From contig NZ_JABSNP010000004.1 in the NCBI RefSeq assembly GCF_013294115.1, positions 248,001-312,000 on the forward strand: a stretch of DNA of 64,000 bases. The letters run 5' to 3'. The stretch's first letter is position 1. Each line of letters starts with the position of its first letter. Shown here in pieces: positions 9,103 to 17,973 of this stretch. The stretch comes from Hymenobacter caeli (GTDB lineage: Bacteria > Bacteroidota > Bacteroidia > Cytophagales > Hymenobacteraceae). The notes under the pieces are model-generated. The model saw nothing but the letters and a program-made list of their open reading frames with translations. It ran no database searches and had not been told where the DNA came from. A program made the position numbers and the translations under genes.

Positions 9103-10752
9103 TTACTTCTTCTTAACCGGAGCGGCCGGCTTCCTGGCCGGCGTAGCCCGCGGCTTGGCATTGATGATGCTCAGGGCATTGGTGGCGTCCTTGTTGGCCG
9201 GGTCGATGGCCAGTACTTGCTGGAAGTAGGTGCTGGCCCCGGCCTTGTTGCTTTTCACCTGCAATTCGTACACGCCAAGGTAGTAGTTGGCCTCGATGAG
9301 GCCATTGCGGAACTTCGCCGGGTCGGCTCCCTCCGCCTTCGACAGCTCAATGTAACGCTCGTAGTACGGCTTGGCCAGGCCCTTTTTCGAATCAGGGTCC
9401 AGGTTGTTGTTGGTACGGGCCCGGGCCAGCACGCCGGGGGCGTAGGTGGGCTTGGCCGTCAGAATGACGTTGTACACGCTGTCGGCCTGGGTGTATTTCT
9501 TGGCGTTGTCGTAGGCCGAAGCCAAGCGGAAAACGTCCACAAGGTCGGTTTTGTCCGGGTTGTTGTTGATTTTCTTTTTAATCAACCCAATGGCATCCGT
9601 GTAATCCTTCTTGCCAATGTATGCCGAAGCAAGGTCGTTTTCCAACTCCGACTTCTTGGCAGGGTCGGGGGCGGCGGCAATGGCTTTTTGCAAAATGGCA
9701 ATGGCCTCGTCGGCATGGCCGGATTTCGTCAGGATGCGGGCCTGGTACACGTAGTCTTCCGGCAGAATTTTAGCAGCCGGGGCCATTTTCATGTAAGCGT
9801 CCATTGCCGTAGCGGCCCCGGCGTAATCATTGGTTTCGTAGAGCAGATACGCCTTCAGGCGGTTCATGGTAAGGTTGTTTGGGTCGTTCTGCAACGACGC
9901 GTTCACCGCCGTCAGGGCCTCCGGGTACTTTTTGGTCAGGTACAAAAATGAAGCGTACTGCGCATCGGTCCGGGGAGATTTTTCCGACAGGCTCGTGTAC
10001 TTCTGAAACGTGCTGAGGGCCTGGTCGTACTGGCCGGCGTAGTAGTACATATCGGCCAGCTCGCGGTAGGCCGGCGCGTAGCTCGGGTCCAGCTCTACGG
10101 CTTTGTTAAGGTTGGTGCGGGCTTCGTTGAAGTTGCGGGCCCGCACGTTCAAAACGCCTTTTTCGTAATAAGCCTGCGCGTAGCTGGGGTTGGCCATCAC
10201 GGCCCGGTCGAAGCTGTTCATGGCTTCGCCGCCGCCGTTGTCGCTGTGCAAATACACTTCGCCACGGGCCACCATCAGTGCCGGATCGTCCTTGCCTTTG
10301 TTAGCCGTCTGGGCATTGGTAATAAAGGCCAGGGGCTTGTCGATGCTCTTCACCTCGTCCGTCTCGGCGTAGGCTTGCGCAATCATCGTCAGTACCTTGG
10401 CATCCTTGTTCTTGGTGGCCTTGGCCGCGGCGTCGAATTGGGCGTCGGCCGGAGCCATCTGGCCCTTGGCCAACAGGGCGCGGCCCGCGGCTACTTGCCC
10501 AAAAGGCGTCGTGCCGCTGGCTTTGTTAAAGTAATAAGCCGCTGAGTCGGGCATGTCCCGGAACTGGTAGATGCGGCCCAGCTCAAACGCATTTTCCGGC
10601 GTGCCGCCCTTGGCAAGCGTAGCGCGGGCTTCGTTGTAGCGTTCGTGCTGAATCAGTGTCTCTACGTTGGTGGTTTGGGCGGTGGCCGCCGTGGTGCCAG
10701 CTGCCAAAGCGGCGGCAGCGAGCAGGGGCTGTTTCCAGGGCTTGAAACTCAT
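9103..10752 (-). CDS. Periplasmic/secreted TPR repeat protein
   Basis: A 549-residue protein with a signal peptide (MSFKPWKQPLLAAAALAAGTTAATAQ) followed by tandem tetratricopeptide repeats through almost the whole length, for example NPSYAQAYYEKGVLNVRARN and DPSYAPAYRELADMYYYAGQY near residues 180-250. It ends in a basic Ala/Pro/Lys tail (PARKPAAPVKKK). TPR arrays mediate protein-protein contacts; the partner is unknown. It is the last gene of the minus-strand run that starts with the ExbB-like gene and lies 54 bp after the PstS-like gene. That suggests a role linked to periplasmic energy transduction or transport, which is inference from position only. Confidence 0.85.
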   Translation of the reverse strand: MSFKPWKQPLLAAAALAAGTTAATAQTTNVETLIQHERYNEARATLAKGGTPENAFELGRIYQFRDMPDSAAYYFNKASGTTPFGQVAAGRALLAKGQMAPADAQFDAAAKATKNKDAKVLTMIAQAYAETDEVKSIDKPLAFITNAQTANKGKDDPALMVARGEVYLHSDNGGGEAMNSFDRAVMANPSYAQAYYEKGVLNVRARNFNEARTNLNKAVELDPSYAPAYRELADMYYYAGQYDQALSTFQKYTSLSEKSPRTDAQYASFLYLTKKYPEALTAVNASLQNDPNNLTMNRLKAYLLYETNDYAGAATAMDAYMKMAPAAKILPEDYVYQARILTKSGHADEAIAILQKAIAAAPDPAKKSELENDLASAYIGKKDYTDAIGLIKKKINNNPDKTDLVDVFRLASAYDNAKKYTQADSVYNVILTAKPTYAPGVLARARTNNNLDPDSKKGLAKPYYERYIELSKAEGADPAKFRNGLIEANYYLGVYELQVKSNKAGASTYFQQVLAIDPANKDATNALSIINAKPRATPARKPAAPVKKK

Positions 10753-10806
10753 GGGTAAGGGAATGGTGAAAAAACTGAGAAGATGAAAGTGTACGCAGGG
10801 GCGCGG

Positions 10807-11808
10807 CTAACGTTTGGGCGTGGTCACGACGCGGGCCTGCATGAGGGCCGGCAGCAGCCCCGATTTCTGAAAAATCAGCTGGCCGTTCTTGCCGGCTACG
10901 AAGGAAGTAAATCCCGTGCCAAGTCCGGTGCGGGCCTCCCGGTTGATGATGTACAGGTTGCGGCGCAGCGGGTAGTTCTGCAATTCGGGGTACTGAGCGA
11001 GCTGGGCCGGCGTCTTAAAGGCCAGGTTCACCTGGTAGGGCTGGATGAAATCGTCGGGCTTGGGGTTGGGGCGGGCCGTGATGCCGGCCACCCGCACCTT
11101 GCGGAAAAACTTCATAGCGGCCGGGTCGTCGTGGTCCGAAATCCAGTTCACGCCCACCACCCCAATGGCGTTGGGGTGGGCCGCCACGTAATCGAGCAGC
11201 GCCGGGTTCGACTTGGCCGCGAATACGCGCGCAGTAAGCGCGGCCCCTTTCGTCAGGGAATCGCGCACGAAGCGGGCGGTGCTGCTGCGGCTGGCATCAA
11301 ACACGATGTTGATATCGCCCAATTTTTTTTGGCCACTGACTTGGCTCCAGGTCGTATTTTTTCCCGTGAAGATGGCCCGCAGTTGGTCAATCGTAAGCAG
11401 CGAGTCGGGGTTGGACGGATGCAGCACGACGGCTAGCCCGTCAATGCCAATGCGGGTGGTATGGGGGTAAATGGTTTGCTTGGCAAAGGCGGCCGTTTCT
11501 TCGGCGTTCAACTCGCGCGAAACCACGGCCACGTCCACTTTGCCGTTCACGAGGTCCACCATTGCGTTCTCTTCCGGCTCAAAGCGCAGCTGGACGTGCG
11601 CATCCGGGTAGAGCTTGCCAAACGTATCGACCTGGGCCTGCAAAATGGGCGCAAAGGTTTCGTCAACGGCCACGGCTACCGTGCCGCTAGTCGGCGTGCT
11701 GGTGCTGCCAGGGGTGCCGTTGCCACCCGGCTGGCAGCCGGCCGGTACCAGCAGCCCCCCGGCTAGGGCAACAAGAAGAGCAGAACGCTTAATGGAGGGG
11801 AAGGTCAT
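10807..11808 (-). CDS. PstS-like phosphate-type substrate-binding lipoprotein
   Basis: A 333-residue solute-binding protein. The ATG at 11808 is chosen because it directly precedes a lipoprotein signal with lipobox LVPAGC; the longer open frame adds 25 implausible residues. The body resembles PstS-type proteins (PBP_like_2): VAVDETFAPILQAQVDTFGKLYP, VDVAVVSRELNAEE, SRSSTARFVRDSLTKG and a GVVGVNWISDHDDPAAMKFF segment. No PstC/A/B permease genes are nearby. Instead it sits behind tonB/exbD, overlapping the upstream small membrane gene by 20 bp, so it may supply a periplasmic binding step to TonB-linked uptake. Ligand is unproven. Confidence 0.82.
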   Translation of the reverse strand: MTFPSIKRSALLVALAGGLLVPAGCQPGGNGTPGSTSTPTSGTVAVAVDETFAPILQAQVDTFGKLYPDAHVQLRFEPEENAMVDLVNGKVDVAVVSRELNAEETAAFAKQTIYPHTTRIGIDGLAVVLHPSNPDSLLTIDQLRAIFTGKNTTWSQVSGQKKLGDINIVFDASRSSTARFVRDSLTKGAALTARVFAAKSNPALLDYVAAHPNAIGVVGVNWISDHDDPAAMKFFRKVRVAGITARPNPKPDDFIQPYQVNLAFKTPAQLAQYPELQNYPLRRNLYIINREARTGLGTGFTSFVAGKNGQLIFQKSGLLPALMQARVVTTPKR

Positions 11809-12088
11809 CGTCGTCAGGAGCGGTAGAAATGCGGAAATTGGCCCGGTAGCTGCGCACAAAGCGTACCAGCCCGTACAAGACAAAGAACAGCCCCAATAGG
11901 CGTAGCCGGTTACCCGTCAGGCCAATCTCGCTGAAATGGGTCATCGCAGGGCCCGTGGGCTGGCTAGCCGTCCAAGCCAGCCAAGCCCCCATGCCTACGT
12001 ACACAAGCGACATGAAAAGGACGAAGTAGCGCACCAGCCCTTGTGGCGACCGGCCCAAACGTTCTTCGGTGGTGGGTAAGTGCGGCAT
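11789..12088 (-). CDS. Small two-helix membrane protein, unknown function
   Basis: A 99-residue protein from the ATG at 12088; an in-frame TTG at 12103 would add five residues. Two hydrophobic segments, about residues 20-43 (GLVRYFVLFMSLVYVGMGAWLAW) and 65-85 (LRLLGLFFVLYGLVRFVRSYR), suggest two membrane helices with a charged tail ending DDDDLPLH. I do not recognise a named family. Its 3' end overlaps the start of the PstS-like gene by 20 bp, which implies translational coupling. The two probably work together. Confidence 0.7.
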   Translation of the reverse strand: MPHLPTTEERLGRSPQGLVRYFVLFMSLVYVGMGAWLAWTASQPTGPAMTHFSEIGLTGNRLRLLGLFFVLYGLVRFVRSYRANFRISTAPDDDDLPLH

Positions 12089-12263
12089 GAGAAGGAAACC
12101 CAAATAACTGCAGAAATCAATTGATTAGCCTTAAAAACTTGTTTTCCGGCGTAAATGATTCGTCAATGCGCCCGTGTGGATTAACAATGAACGTGCAAGG
12201 AAGCTAAAAATTACCCGTTTGGTGGGGGCGGTACTCCACGTAAGGCACCAGGGGGCTTGTACG

Positions 12264-12302
12264 AAAAAACCCCGGCCGGGCCATGCGGTCCGTCCGGGGT
12301 TT
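12264..12302 (-). terminator. Terminator downstream of tonB
   Basis: Read on the minus strand, AAACCCCGG pairs with CCGGGGTTT and is followed by a run of six T. It lies 35 bp after the tonB stop codon and before the small membrane gene, so the ExbB-ExbD-ExbD-TonB unit may end here, at least partly. Confidence 0.85.
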
Positions 12303-12336
12303 GAGCAGTGGCTCAGCGAATGCCGAAACTGCTGGA

Positions 12337-13167
12337 TTATTGAATCTTGAAGGTAATCGGAACCGTGAACGATACGCTCACCGCCCGGCCATTCTGCTTA
12401 CCAGGGATGAATTTGGGAAGGGTTTTTACCGCCCGAATCGTTTCCTCGTCAAGACCCGAACCCAAGCCTTTGACAACCTTCACATCGGACACGTCACCTT
12501 CCGCATTTACCGTGAAGCTCACGAAAATCCGGCCTTCTACGCCGTTGTTCTGCGCCATGCGGGGGTACTTGGTAGCCTTCTGAATGGCTGCTACGATGGC
12601 CCCGTTGCCGCCACCGCCGGGCAGCTGCGGCATTTGTTCCACGTAAGTGTACACCTTGTTTTCCACCACTTCCTCCACCACCTTGTTGCCTTCGCCCGAA
12701 AGCTCCGACAGGTCCTGGGAATCGGTGTTGCCCTTCACGGTCACCGTGGCCACGGCTTTGTCTTTCAGTTCCTCCTGGTCCGGCACGTCTTCCTGCTTCA
12801 CCTCGTTGTCCTTCTTAATCACCGGCGGGGTGAACTTGATGGTCGTGAGCTTGGGCGGCGGGGGCGGCGGCGCCTCGGGGGGCGGGGGCGGGGGCGGGGG
12901 CTTGGTGTCGTCCAGCGGCGGGGCGTCCATCAACACATTCTCCGTCAAATTTTTCTTGACGATTTCCTTGGGCTTGTGGTCGCGGATGTACTGCGCAATA
13001 AGCGGGAACGCTACCAACAACACCAAAACTGCCGTAGCAATGATGAGCGAGCGGGTTACGTTGCGCTGGTAGAGCTGCCGCAGTACATAAGCACCGTAAT
13101 TTTTGTTACGGCCTTCGAATACGATATCGTCCAGGCTGGCCTGGGCAATCTGCGCGGAGGTCATCAT
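12337..13167 (-). CDS. TonB family energy-transducing protein
   Basis: Transfers proton-motive energy from the inner-membrane ExbB/ExbD motor to outer-membrane receptors. The 276 residues comprise a cytoplasmic leader with the Bacteroidota signature FEGRNKNYGAYVLRQLY (17-33), one membrane helix (about 40-60), a proline-rich periplasmic stretch (about 89-105), a charged spacer, and the C-terminal TonB domain (about 195-276; YPRMAQNNGVEGRIFVSFTV and PKFIPGKQNGRAVSVSFTVP). Its ATG overlaps the stop of the upstream exbD by 4 bp (ATGA), indicating coupling. A terminator follows at 12264-12302. Confidence 0.93.
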   Translation of the reverse strand: MMTSAQIAQASLDDIVFEGRNKNYGAYVLRQLYQRNVTRSLIIATAVLVLLVAFPLIAQYIRDHKPKEIVKKNLTENVLMDAPPLDDTKPPPPPPPPEAPPPPPPKLTTIKFTPPVIKKDNEVKQEDVPDQEELKDKAVATVTVKGNTDSQDLSELSGEGNKVVEEVVENKVYTYVEQMPQLPGGGGNGAIVAAIQKATKYPRMAQNNGVEGRIFVSFTVNAEGDVSDVKVVKGLGSGLDEETIRAVKTLPKFIPGKQNGRAVSVSFTVPITFKIQ

Positions 13168-13688
13168 AGCGCGGATGCTTTAATTAGGTCTTGGTCGGAC
13201 TTGGCGATTTTCACCAAAGCGTATTTTTTCTGGTTGGTAATGTTCATCTCGTCGAGGATGTCCACCATGTTTTTGTACACGGCTTTGTCGTCGGGCTTGA
13301 TGAGAATGACGGTCTTGGGCTGCACCCGCTGGCGGTCGAGGATGACTTGCCGGATGCCGTTGGGCCCGTAGTTGGTCACCTTCAAATCAGCCTTGGACTC
13401 GGCCGAGTTCATACCGGCGTAATAATACACCTTGTTGCTTGCGCCCATGATGATGGTGAAAGCTTCCGATTCCTTGAGCTTGGTTTGCTCGTCCTCGTTC
13501 TTTTCCTTCACGGGCATGGTCAGCTGCATCACGTTGGGCTTGGCAAACGTGGTGGTCAGCATGAAAAAGGTGAGTAGCAAGAAGGCCAGGTCCACCATCG
13601 GCGTCATGTCGATTTTGGTCGACATTTTTTTGGCCCGCTTCTTCCCGCCTTTCCCGCCGGAGTCGGCTTTTCCTTGTATTTCTGCCAT
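13164..13688 (-). CDS. ExbD/TolR family biopolymer transport protein, TonB-proximal
   Basis: A proton-channel partner of ExbB. The 174-residue protein has a basic cytoplasmic leader (Gly/Lys-rich, 1-25), then the conserved DMTPMVDLAFLLLTFFML helix in which Asp33 is the expected protonatable residue, and a periplasmic domain with KPDDKAVYKNMVDILDEMN typical of ExbD. It follows a second exbD by 43 bp and overlaps tonB by 4 bp. Two different ExbD paralogues in series are common in Bacteroidota energy operons. Confidence 0.93.
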   Translation of the reverse strand: MAEIQGKADSGGKGGKKRAKKMSTKIDMTPMVDLAFLLLTFFMLTTTFAKPNVMQLTMPVKEKNEDEQTKLKESEAFTIIMGASNKVYYYAGMNSAESKADLKVTNYGPNGIRQVILDRQRVQPKTVILIKPDDKAVYKNMVDILDEMNITNQKKYALVKIAKSDQDLIKASAL

Positions 13689-13731
13689 GAGTTCTAGTTA
13701 CTGAGGTACTAGTAAATGTCTGGGTAGCCGC

Positions 13732-14361
13732 TTATTTGCTCACCACCGGTTTGTTTTCCAAATCGGTAATTAGGTTGAAGCGGTTAATGTCTTTCTCTTG
13801 CAATACTTTAATCAGCTGCTGCACAGTGGGCACGTCGGCCTCACCGTCGCCTTTAATGGCAATGTACGTCGGTTTCTTGTAAAGCGCCAAGTTGGCTTTG
13901 CGGCCCTCTATTACCCAGTCGATGAGCTGGTTGTTAAGGGAATCCATGGGGATACCGGGCTCGGTCTTCGCCACGGCTTTGCGCTGGTCGGCATCCATGC
14001 TTAGCAGCGAGCCAAGTTGGCCAACGGGCACACCAAAGTTGGTCAGGTTGCCGAAAGCCTTGGCTTGCGCTGCATTGAAGTTGACGCCGTACTTGGCCCC
14101 CACTTTTTGCAGCGTTGCCACCTTGGCTTTTTCGTCGTCCAAGCCGAAGAACACGCGCTTGTTCTTGTCCACCGTAAGCGTAATAACATTGCTTTCCGGC
14201 AGCTTAATTTCCGACGTCGATGAGGGGGTATCCACTACAACGGTTTCTTCGGGGGCGAACTTGGTGGTCAGCATGAAGAACGTTACCAGCAGAAAGGCCA
14301 AGTCCACCATCGGCGTCATGTCCAACGACGGCGAGGTGCGGTGCGGTTTTACTTTGGGCAT
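13732..14361 (-). CDS. ExbD/TolR family protein with enlarged periplasmic domain
   Basis: The second ExbD paralogue, 209 residues, about 35 longer than its neighbour. The short leader MPKVKPHRTSPS leads directly into the channel helix LDMTPMVDLAFLLVTFFML with Asp20 as the likely proton-carrying residue. The periplasmic part has an extra segment (about residues 85-145) before the conserved ADVPTVQQLIKVLQEKDINRFNLIT end. It lies between the ExbB-like gene (118 bp upstream) and the second exbD (43 bp downstream). It probably forms heteromeric ExbD assemblies with its neighbour (inference). Confidence 0.92.
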   Translation of the reverse strand: MPKVKPHRTSPSLDMTPMVDLAFLLVTFFMLTTKFAPEETVVVDTPSSTSEIKLPESNVITLTVDKNKRVFFGLDDEKAKVATLQKVGAKYGVNFNAAQAKAFGNLTNFGVPVGQLGSLLSMDADQRKAVAKTEPGIPMDSLNNQLIDWVIEGRKANLALYKKPTYIAIKGDGEADVPTVQQLIKVLQEKDINRFNLITDLENKPVVSK

Positions 14362-14479
14362 TGCGGGGGTGGGGTTAAGAAAGAAGAAGCGGTGCCAGGA
14401 GCAACGCTAATTCCGTCGTTTTAGTACGTATATAGGCGGGTAGCCAAGGCCCGGTTCCGCCTTGGCCACCCACGGCTAA

Positions 14480-15358
14480 CTACGCCTGAACCGTCTGGCC
14501 GTGCTGACCAGCGAAGGTTTGGATAATGCTGAAGCCAGCCTCGTCGATGCTGTACGTCAACTCGTCAATCTTGCTGGTGAAGTAGTTGTAGGCCACGATG
14601 GCCAGGGCCGACGTACCGATGCCGAAAGCGGTGTTAATCAAGGCTTCCGAGATACCACTGGCCAACTTCACGGCGTCAGGCGAGCCGGCCTGGGCCAGGG
14701 CCGAGAAGGCGCTGATCATACCGAACACCGTGCCGAGCAGACCCGTCAAGGTAGCAATGGAAGCGATGGTGGAGATAATGACCAAGTTCTTCTCTAGCAT
14801 AGGCAACTCTAGGGCAGTGGTCTCCTCGATTTCTTTCTGGATGGCGAGTACCTTCTGGTCCGAATTCATGGTGCGCTCCCGGGACATATCGTTGTATTTC
14901 ACCAAGCCAGCTTTCACTACGTTGGCTACCGAGCCTCCCTGCTTGTCGCAGGCGGCGATGGCCCCGGTAATGTCGTTGGCGTTCAGGCGCTGGCGCACGA
15001 TGCGTACAAAACCTTCGATGCTCTGCGAGCCTTTGGCCTTGGAAATGGTCAACAGGCGCTCGATCGAGAAAAGAATAACGCACAGAAACATCGTAATCAG
15101 CAACGGTACAATGTTACCGCCGCTGTACACGGTGCCCAAAAGGTCGCCAGGAATGGGCGCATTGGTGTTGACACCGCCTTGGAAGTGACTGCCGTTACCC
15201 AACACAAATTTGAAGACGATGTAGGCAACGACAAAGGCGAGGATGATGGCGATGACGGAGAACAGCGAGGCCCCCCCGCTGCTTTTCTCGGCGGCCTTAG
15301 GAGCAACGGCCGGAGTGGTGGGCCGGGGGCTCGTGTTGAGGGCATTTTTCTGTTCCAT
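14480..15358 (-). CDS. MotA/TolQ/ExbB proton channel family protein
   Basis: Inner-membrane proton-channel subunit that powers TonB. The 292 residues begin with a Pro/Ala-rich cytoplasmic leader and a first helix (about 31-53, LFSVIAIILAFVVAYIVFKFVLG). A second helix near 82-100 is followed by a cytoplasmic loop with CDKQGGSVANVVKAGL. The conserved TolQ/ExbB helices lie near 190-260 (ISTIASIATLTGLLGTVFGMISAFSALA and SEALINTAFGIGTSALAIVAYNYF). It is the first gene of the minus-strand energy operon. A promoter with both -33 and -7 boxes lies at 15552-15583. Confidence 0.93.
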   Translation of the reverse strand: MEQKNALNTSPRPTTPAVAPKAAEKSSGGASLFSVIAIILAFVVAYIVFKFVLGNGSHFQGGVNTNAPIPGDLLGTVYSGGNIVPLLITMFLCVILFSIERLLTISKAKGSQSIEGFVRIVRQRLNANDITGAIAACDKQGGSVANVVKAGLVKYNDMSRERTMNSDQKVLAIQKEIEETTALELPMLEKNLVIISTIASIATLTGLLGTVFGMISAFSALAQAGSPDAVKLASGISEALINTAFGIGTSALAIVAYNYFTSKIDELTYSIDEAGFSIIQTFAGQHGQTVQA

Positions 15359-15551
15359 TATTCCGAAAGGTTTGGGTTGGGGGTTGGGAAGAGGTAAAAA
15401 TTAAAAGAAAAACTTGAGAGAAACGAAGGTGTTACTACCAGGAGTGAAGGCCGTACCGTGCGGGCACTGCCGCGGAGGCATCCATCCAAAATGGGGTGTA
15501 GCAGATAAACAATTGCGGCCTGAGCGGAATCAAAGGGGCGGTTCAACCTGA

Positions 15552-15583
15552 CAAACCTAACCAAAATCTTTGGCGCAGCAAAA
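15552..15583 (-). promoter_or_regulatory. Promoter of the ExbB-ExbD-ExbD-TonB operon
   Basis: On the minus strand TTTTG (15583-15579) is followed after 19 nt by TAGGTTTG (15559-15552), a full match to the Bacteroidota -33/-7 arrangement TTTG-N19-21-TAnnTTTG. It is 194 nt upstream of the ExbB-like ATG, which predicts a long 5' untranslated region of about 185 nt (15359-15545). No other feature was seen in that leader. Confidence 0.7.
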
Positions 15584-15634
15584 GAAAAATCGGTTTGGAA
15601 AGGCGCGTGGCGTTGAATTGGGTGTGCAAGAAAG

Positions 15635-16501
15635 CTAATTTTTAGTGGAGAGCGGCACAGCTACGGGCCCTGGCCGGCGCTTAGCCTCTTCCCAGTAAAT
15701 GTCCATCTGCGCCAGGGTCAGGTCGGCGAGGAGGTGGCCATCAGCGGCGGCAGCGGATTCAAGGTATTGAAAACGACTGATAAACTTTCGGTTGGTGCGC
15801 TCCAATGCTTCTTCGGGGTTGATGCCGGCGAAGCGGGCAAAGTTGACGAGTGAAAACAGCAGGTCGCCGAATTCTTCGGCGGCCCGCTCGGCCTGCATTT
15901 TTTCGGGCCGGCCGTGGCCATATTCGGCCCCGAACTCGCCCAGTTCTTCTTGCACCTTGGCCCACACCTGGGCCGGTTCTTCCCAGTCGAAGCCCGCGCC
16001 CCGGGCCTTTTCCTGGATGCGCATGGCCTTCACAAGGGCGGGCAGTGAGGTGGGTACGCCGCTGAGCACTCCCGCGTTGCCTTTTTCGCGGAGCTTAAGC
16101 TGCTCCCAGTTGCGCTTCACGGCCGCTTCGTCGGCCGCCTGGGCGTCGCCGTACACGTGCGGGTGGCGGAAAATGAGCTTCTCGCACTGCGCGTTCAGGG
16201 CGTCGGCAATGTCGAACGCGCCCTGCTCGGCGGCGATGCGGGCGTAGAAAAGCAGGTGCAGCATCACGTCGCCCAGCTCCTTTTTCAGGTCGGGCAGGTC
16301 GTCGCGCAGGATGGCATCGCTGATTTCGTAGGTTTCCTCAATGGTGAGGTGGCGCAGGCTCTGCAGGGTCTGCTTCTGGTCCCAGGGGCACTCGGTGCGC
16401 AGGCGGTCAAGCACGTCGAGCAGGCGGCCGAAAGCGGCCAGCTGGGCCGGGCGGCGGGTGGGCCCCAACAGGGCCGCGGGGGCGGGCGGGTGGTTTTCCA
16501 T
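15635..16501 (-). CDS. mazG: Nucleoside triphosphate pyrophosphohydrolase MazG
   Basis: Hydrolyses (d)NTPs to NMP and pyrophosphate, a house-cleaning or stringent-response modulating role. The ATG at 16501 gives 288 residues, normal for the two-domain MazG; the longer frame adds ten residues from the divergent promoter region. The N-terminal MazG domain has LRTECPWDQKQTLQSLRHLTIEETYEI (about 35-61) and the metal-binding ELGDVMLHLLFYARIA. A second degenerate copy lies at about 170-240 (EELGEFGAEYGH, EEFGDLLFSLVNFARFAGINPEEAL). It is divergent from glmM across 74 bp. Confidence 0.94.
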   Translation of the reverse strand: MENHPPAPAALLGPTRRPAQLAAFGRLLDVLDRLRTECPWDQKQTLQSLRHLTIEETYEISDAILRDDLPDLKKELGDVMLHLLFYARIAAEQGAFDIADALNAQCEKLIFRHPHVYGDAQAADEAAVKRNWEQLKLREKGNAGVLSGVPTSLPALVKAMRIQEKARGAGFDWEEPAQVWAKVQEELGEFGAEYGHGRPEKMQAERAAEEFGDLLFSLVNFARFAGINPEEALERTNRKFISRFQYLESAAAADGHLLADLTLAQMDIYWEEAKRRPGPVAVPLSTKN

Positions 16502-16546
16502 CGTTTCAAAGATAACCCGAACCGGGGCCAACCCGGCGCGGCTGCG

Positions 16547-16554
16547 TATTTTTG
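16547..16554 (+). promoter_or_regulatory. -7 element for glmM
   Basis: TATTTTTG matches TAnnTTTG, 21 nt before the GTG start of glmM at 16576, in the gap shared with divergent mazG. No -33 TTTG is seen at the expected distance. Confidence 0.45.
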
Positions 16555-16575
16555 CCCTTTCTAATACTGCATTCA

Positions 16576-17973
16576 GTGACCCTCATCAAATCCATTTCCG
16601 GCATCCGCGGCACCATCGGCGGGCCCGCCGGCCAAGGCCTCACCCCCCTCGACGTAGTGAAGTACGCCGCCGCCTACGGCACGTGGGCCCTGGCCCAGCC
16701 CGCGGCGTCGCGCACCATCGTCATCGGCCGCGACGCCCGGCTTTCGGGCGCGATGGTGAGCAGCCTCGTGGCCGCCACCTTGCAAGGCCTGGGCCTCGAC
16801 GTGGTGGACCTGGGCCTGAGCACCACGCCCACCGTGGAAATGGCCGTGCTGGCCAAGCAAGCCGCCGGTGGCATCATCCTCACGGCCTCGCACAACCCCA
16901 AGCAGTGGAACGCGCTGAAGCTGCTCAACGCGCAGGGCGAATTTATTTCTGATGCCGACGGGCAGCAGGTGCTGGCCCTGGCCGACCGCGAAGCCTTTGA
17001 CTTTGCGCCCGTGACGAAGCTGGGCCAGTACACGACCGACGACGAGTTCCTGGCCCGGCACATTGCGGCCGTGGTGGCCCTGCCGCTGGTGGACGTGGAC
17101 GCCATCCGGGCCCGCAACTTCCGGGTGGTGGTGGACGCCGTGAACTCGTCGGGGGGCATTGCCGTGCCGCAGCTGCTGGCGGCCCTGGGCGTGACGACCG
17201 TGGAAAAGCTGCACTGCGAGCCCACCGGCGACTTTGCCCACAACCCCGAGCCCCTGCCCGAAAACCTGCGCGACATCGCCAAGGTGCTGGAGAAGGGCTC
17301 GTTTGACCTCGGCATCGTGGTGGACCCCGACGTGGACCGCCTCGCGCTGGTGAGCGAAAACGGGGAGATGTTTGGCGAAGAGTATACGCTGGTGGCCGTG
17401 GCCGACTACGTGCTACAAGCCCACGGCGGCGGCAACACCGTGAGCAACCTCAGCAGCACCCGGGCCCTGCGCGACGTGACCGAGCGGCACGGCGGCCACT
17501 ACGCCGCCGCCGCCGTGGGCGAGGTGAACGTGGTGGCCAAGATGAAGGAAACCCAGGCCGTGATTGGCGGCGAGGGCAACGGCGGCATCATCTACCCCGA
17601 GCTGCACTACGGGCGCGACGCGCTGGTGGGCATCGCGCTGTTTCTCACGCACCTGGCTAAGTCGGGCCTCACCGTGTCGCGGCTGCGGGCCTCGTACCCG
17701 GGCTATTTCATCTCCAAAAACAAGATTGAGTTGACCCCCGAAATCGATACCGATATGGTGCTGGTGGAGATGGAAAAGCGCTACGCCAAGCAGCCCGTGA
17801 ATACGATTGACGGCGTGAAAATCGAGTTTGGCAAGGAGTGGGTACACCTGCGCAAGTCCAACACCGAGCCCATCATCCGCATTTACGCCGAGTCGGACTC
17901 GAATGCCACGGCTGACTACCTGGCGCAGAAAATCATCGGCGACATCAAGGAAATAATTGCCGTGAAGGCCTGA
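16576..17973 (+). CDS. glmM: Phosphoglucosamine mutase-type phosphohexomutase
   Basis: Interconverts glucosamine-6-phosphate and glucosamine-1-phosphate for UDP-GlcNAc and peptidoglycan synthesis. From the GTG at 16576 the protein is 465 residues; the upstream TTG overlaps the promoter. Hallmarks: the substrate-side ISGIRGTIGG start, the phosphoserine loop TASHNP with Ser105, the metal loop DPDVDRLALV (near 254-263), the sugar loop GEGNGGIIYPELHYGRDAL and the phosphate-binding RKSNTEPIIRIYAES near the C-terminus. Phosphomannomutase activity cannot be excluded from sequence alone; the Bacteroidota GlmM subgroup looks like this. It is separated from the cysteine desulfurase only by an inverted repeat. 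Confidence 0.88.
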   Translation: MTLIKSISGIRGTIGGPAGQGLTPLDVVKYAAAYGTWALAQPAASRTIVIGRDARLSGAMVSSLVAATLQGLGLDVVDLGLSTTPTVEMAVLAKQAAGGIILTASHNPKQWNALKLLNAQGEFISDADGQQVLALADREAFDFAPVTKLGQYTTDDEFLARHIAAVVALPLVDVDAIRARNFRVVVDAVNSSGGIAVPQLLAALGVTTVEKLHCEPTGDFAHNPEPLPENLRDIAKVLEKGSFDLGIVVDPDVDRLALVSENGEMFGEEYTLVAVADYVLQAHGGGNTVSNLSSTRALRDVTERHGGHYAAAAVGEVNVVAKMKETQAVIGGEGNGGIIYPELHYGRDALVGIALFLTHLAKSGLTVSRLRASYPGYFISKNKIELTPEIDTDMVLVEMEKRYAKQPVNTIDGVKIEFGKEWVHLRKSNTEPIIRIYAESDSNATADYLAQKIIGDIKEIIAVKA

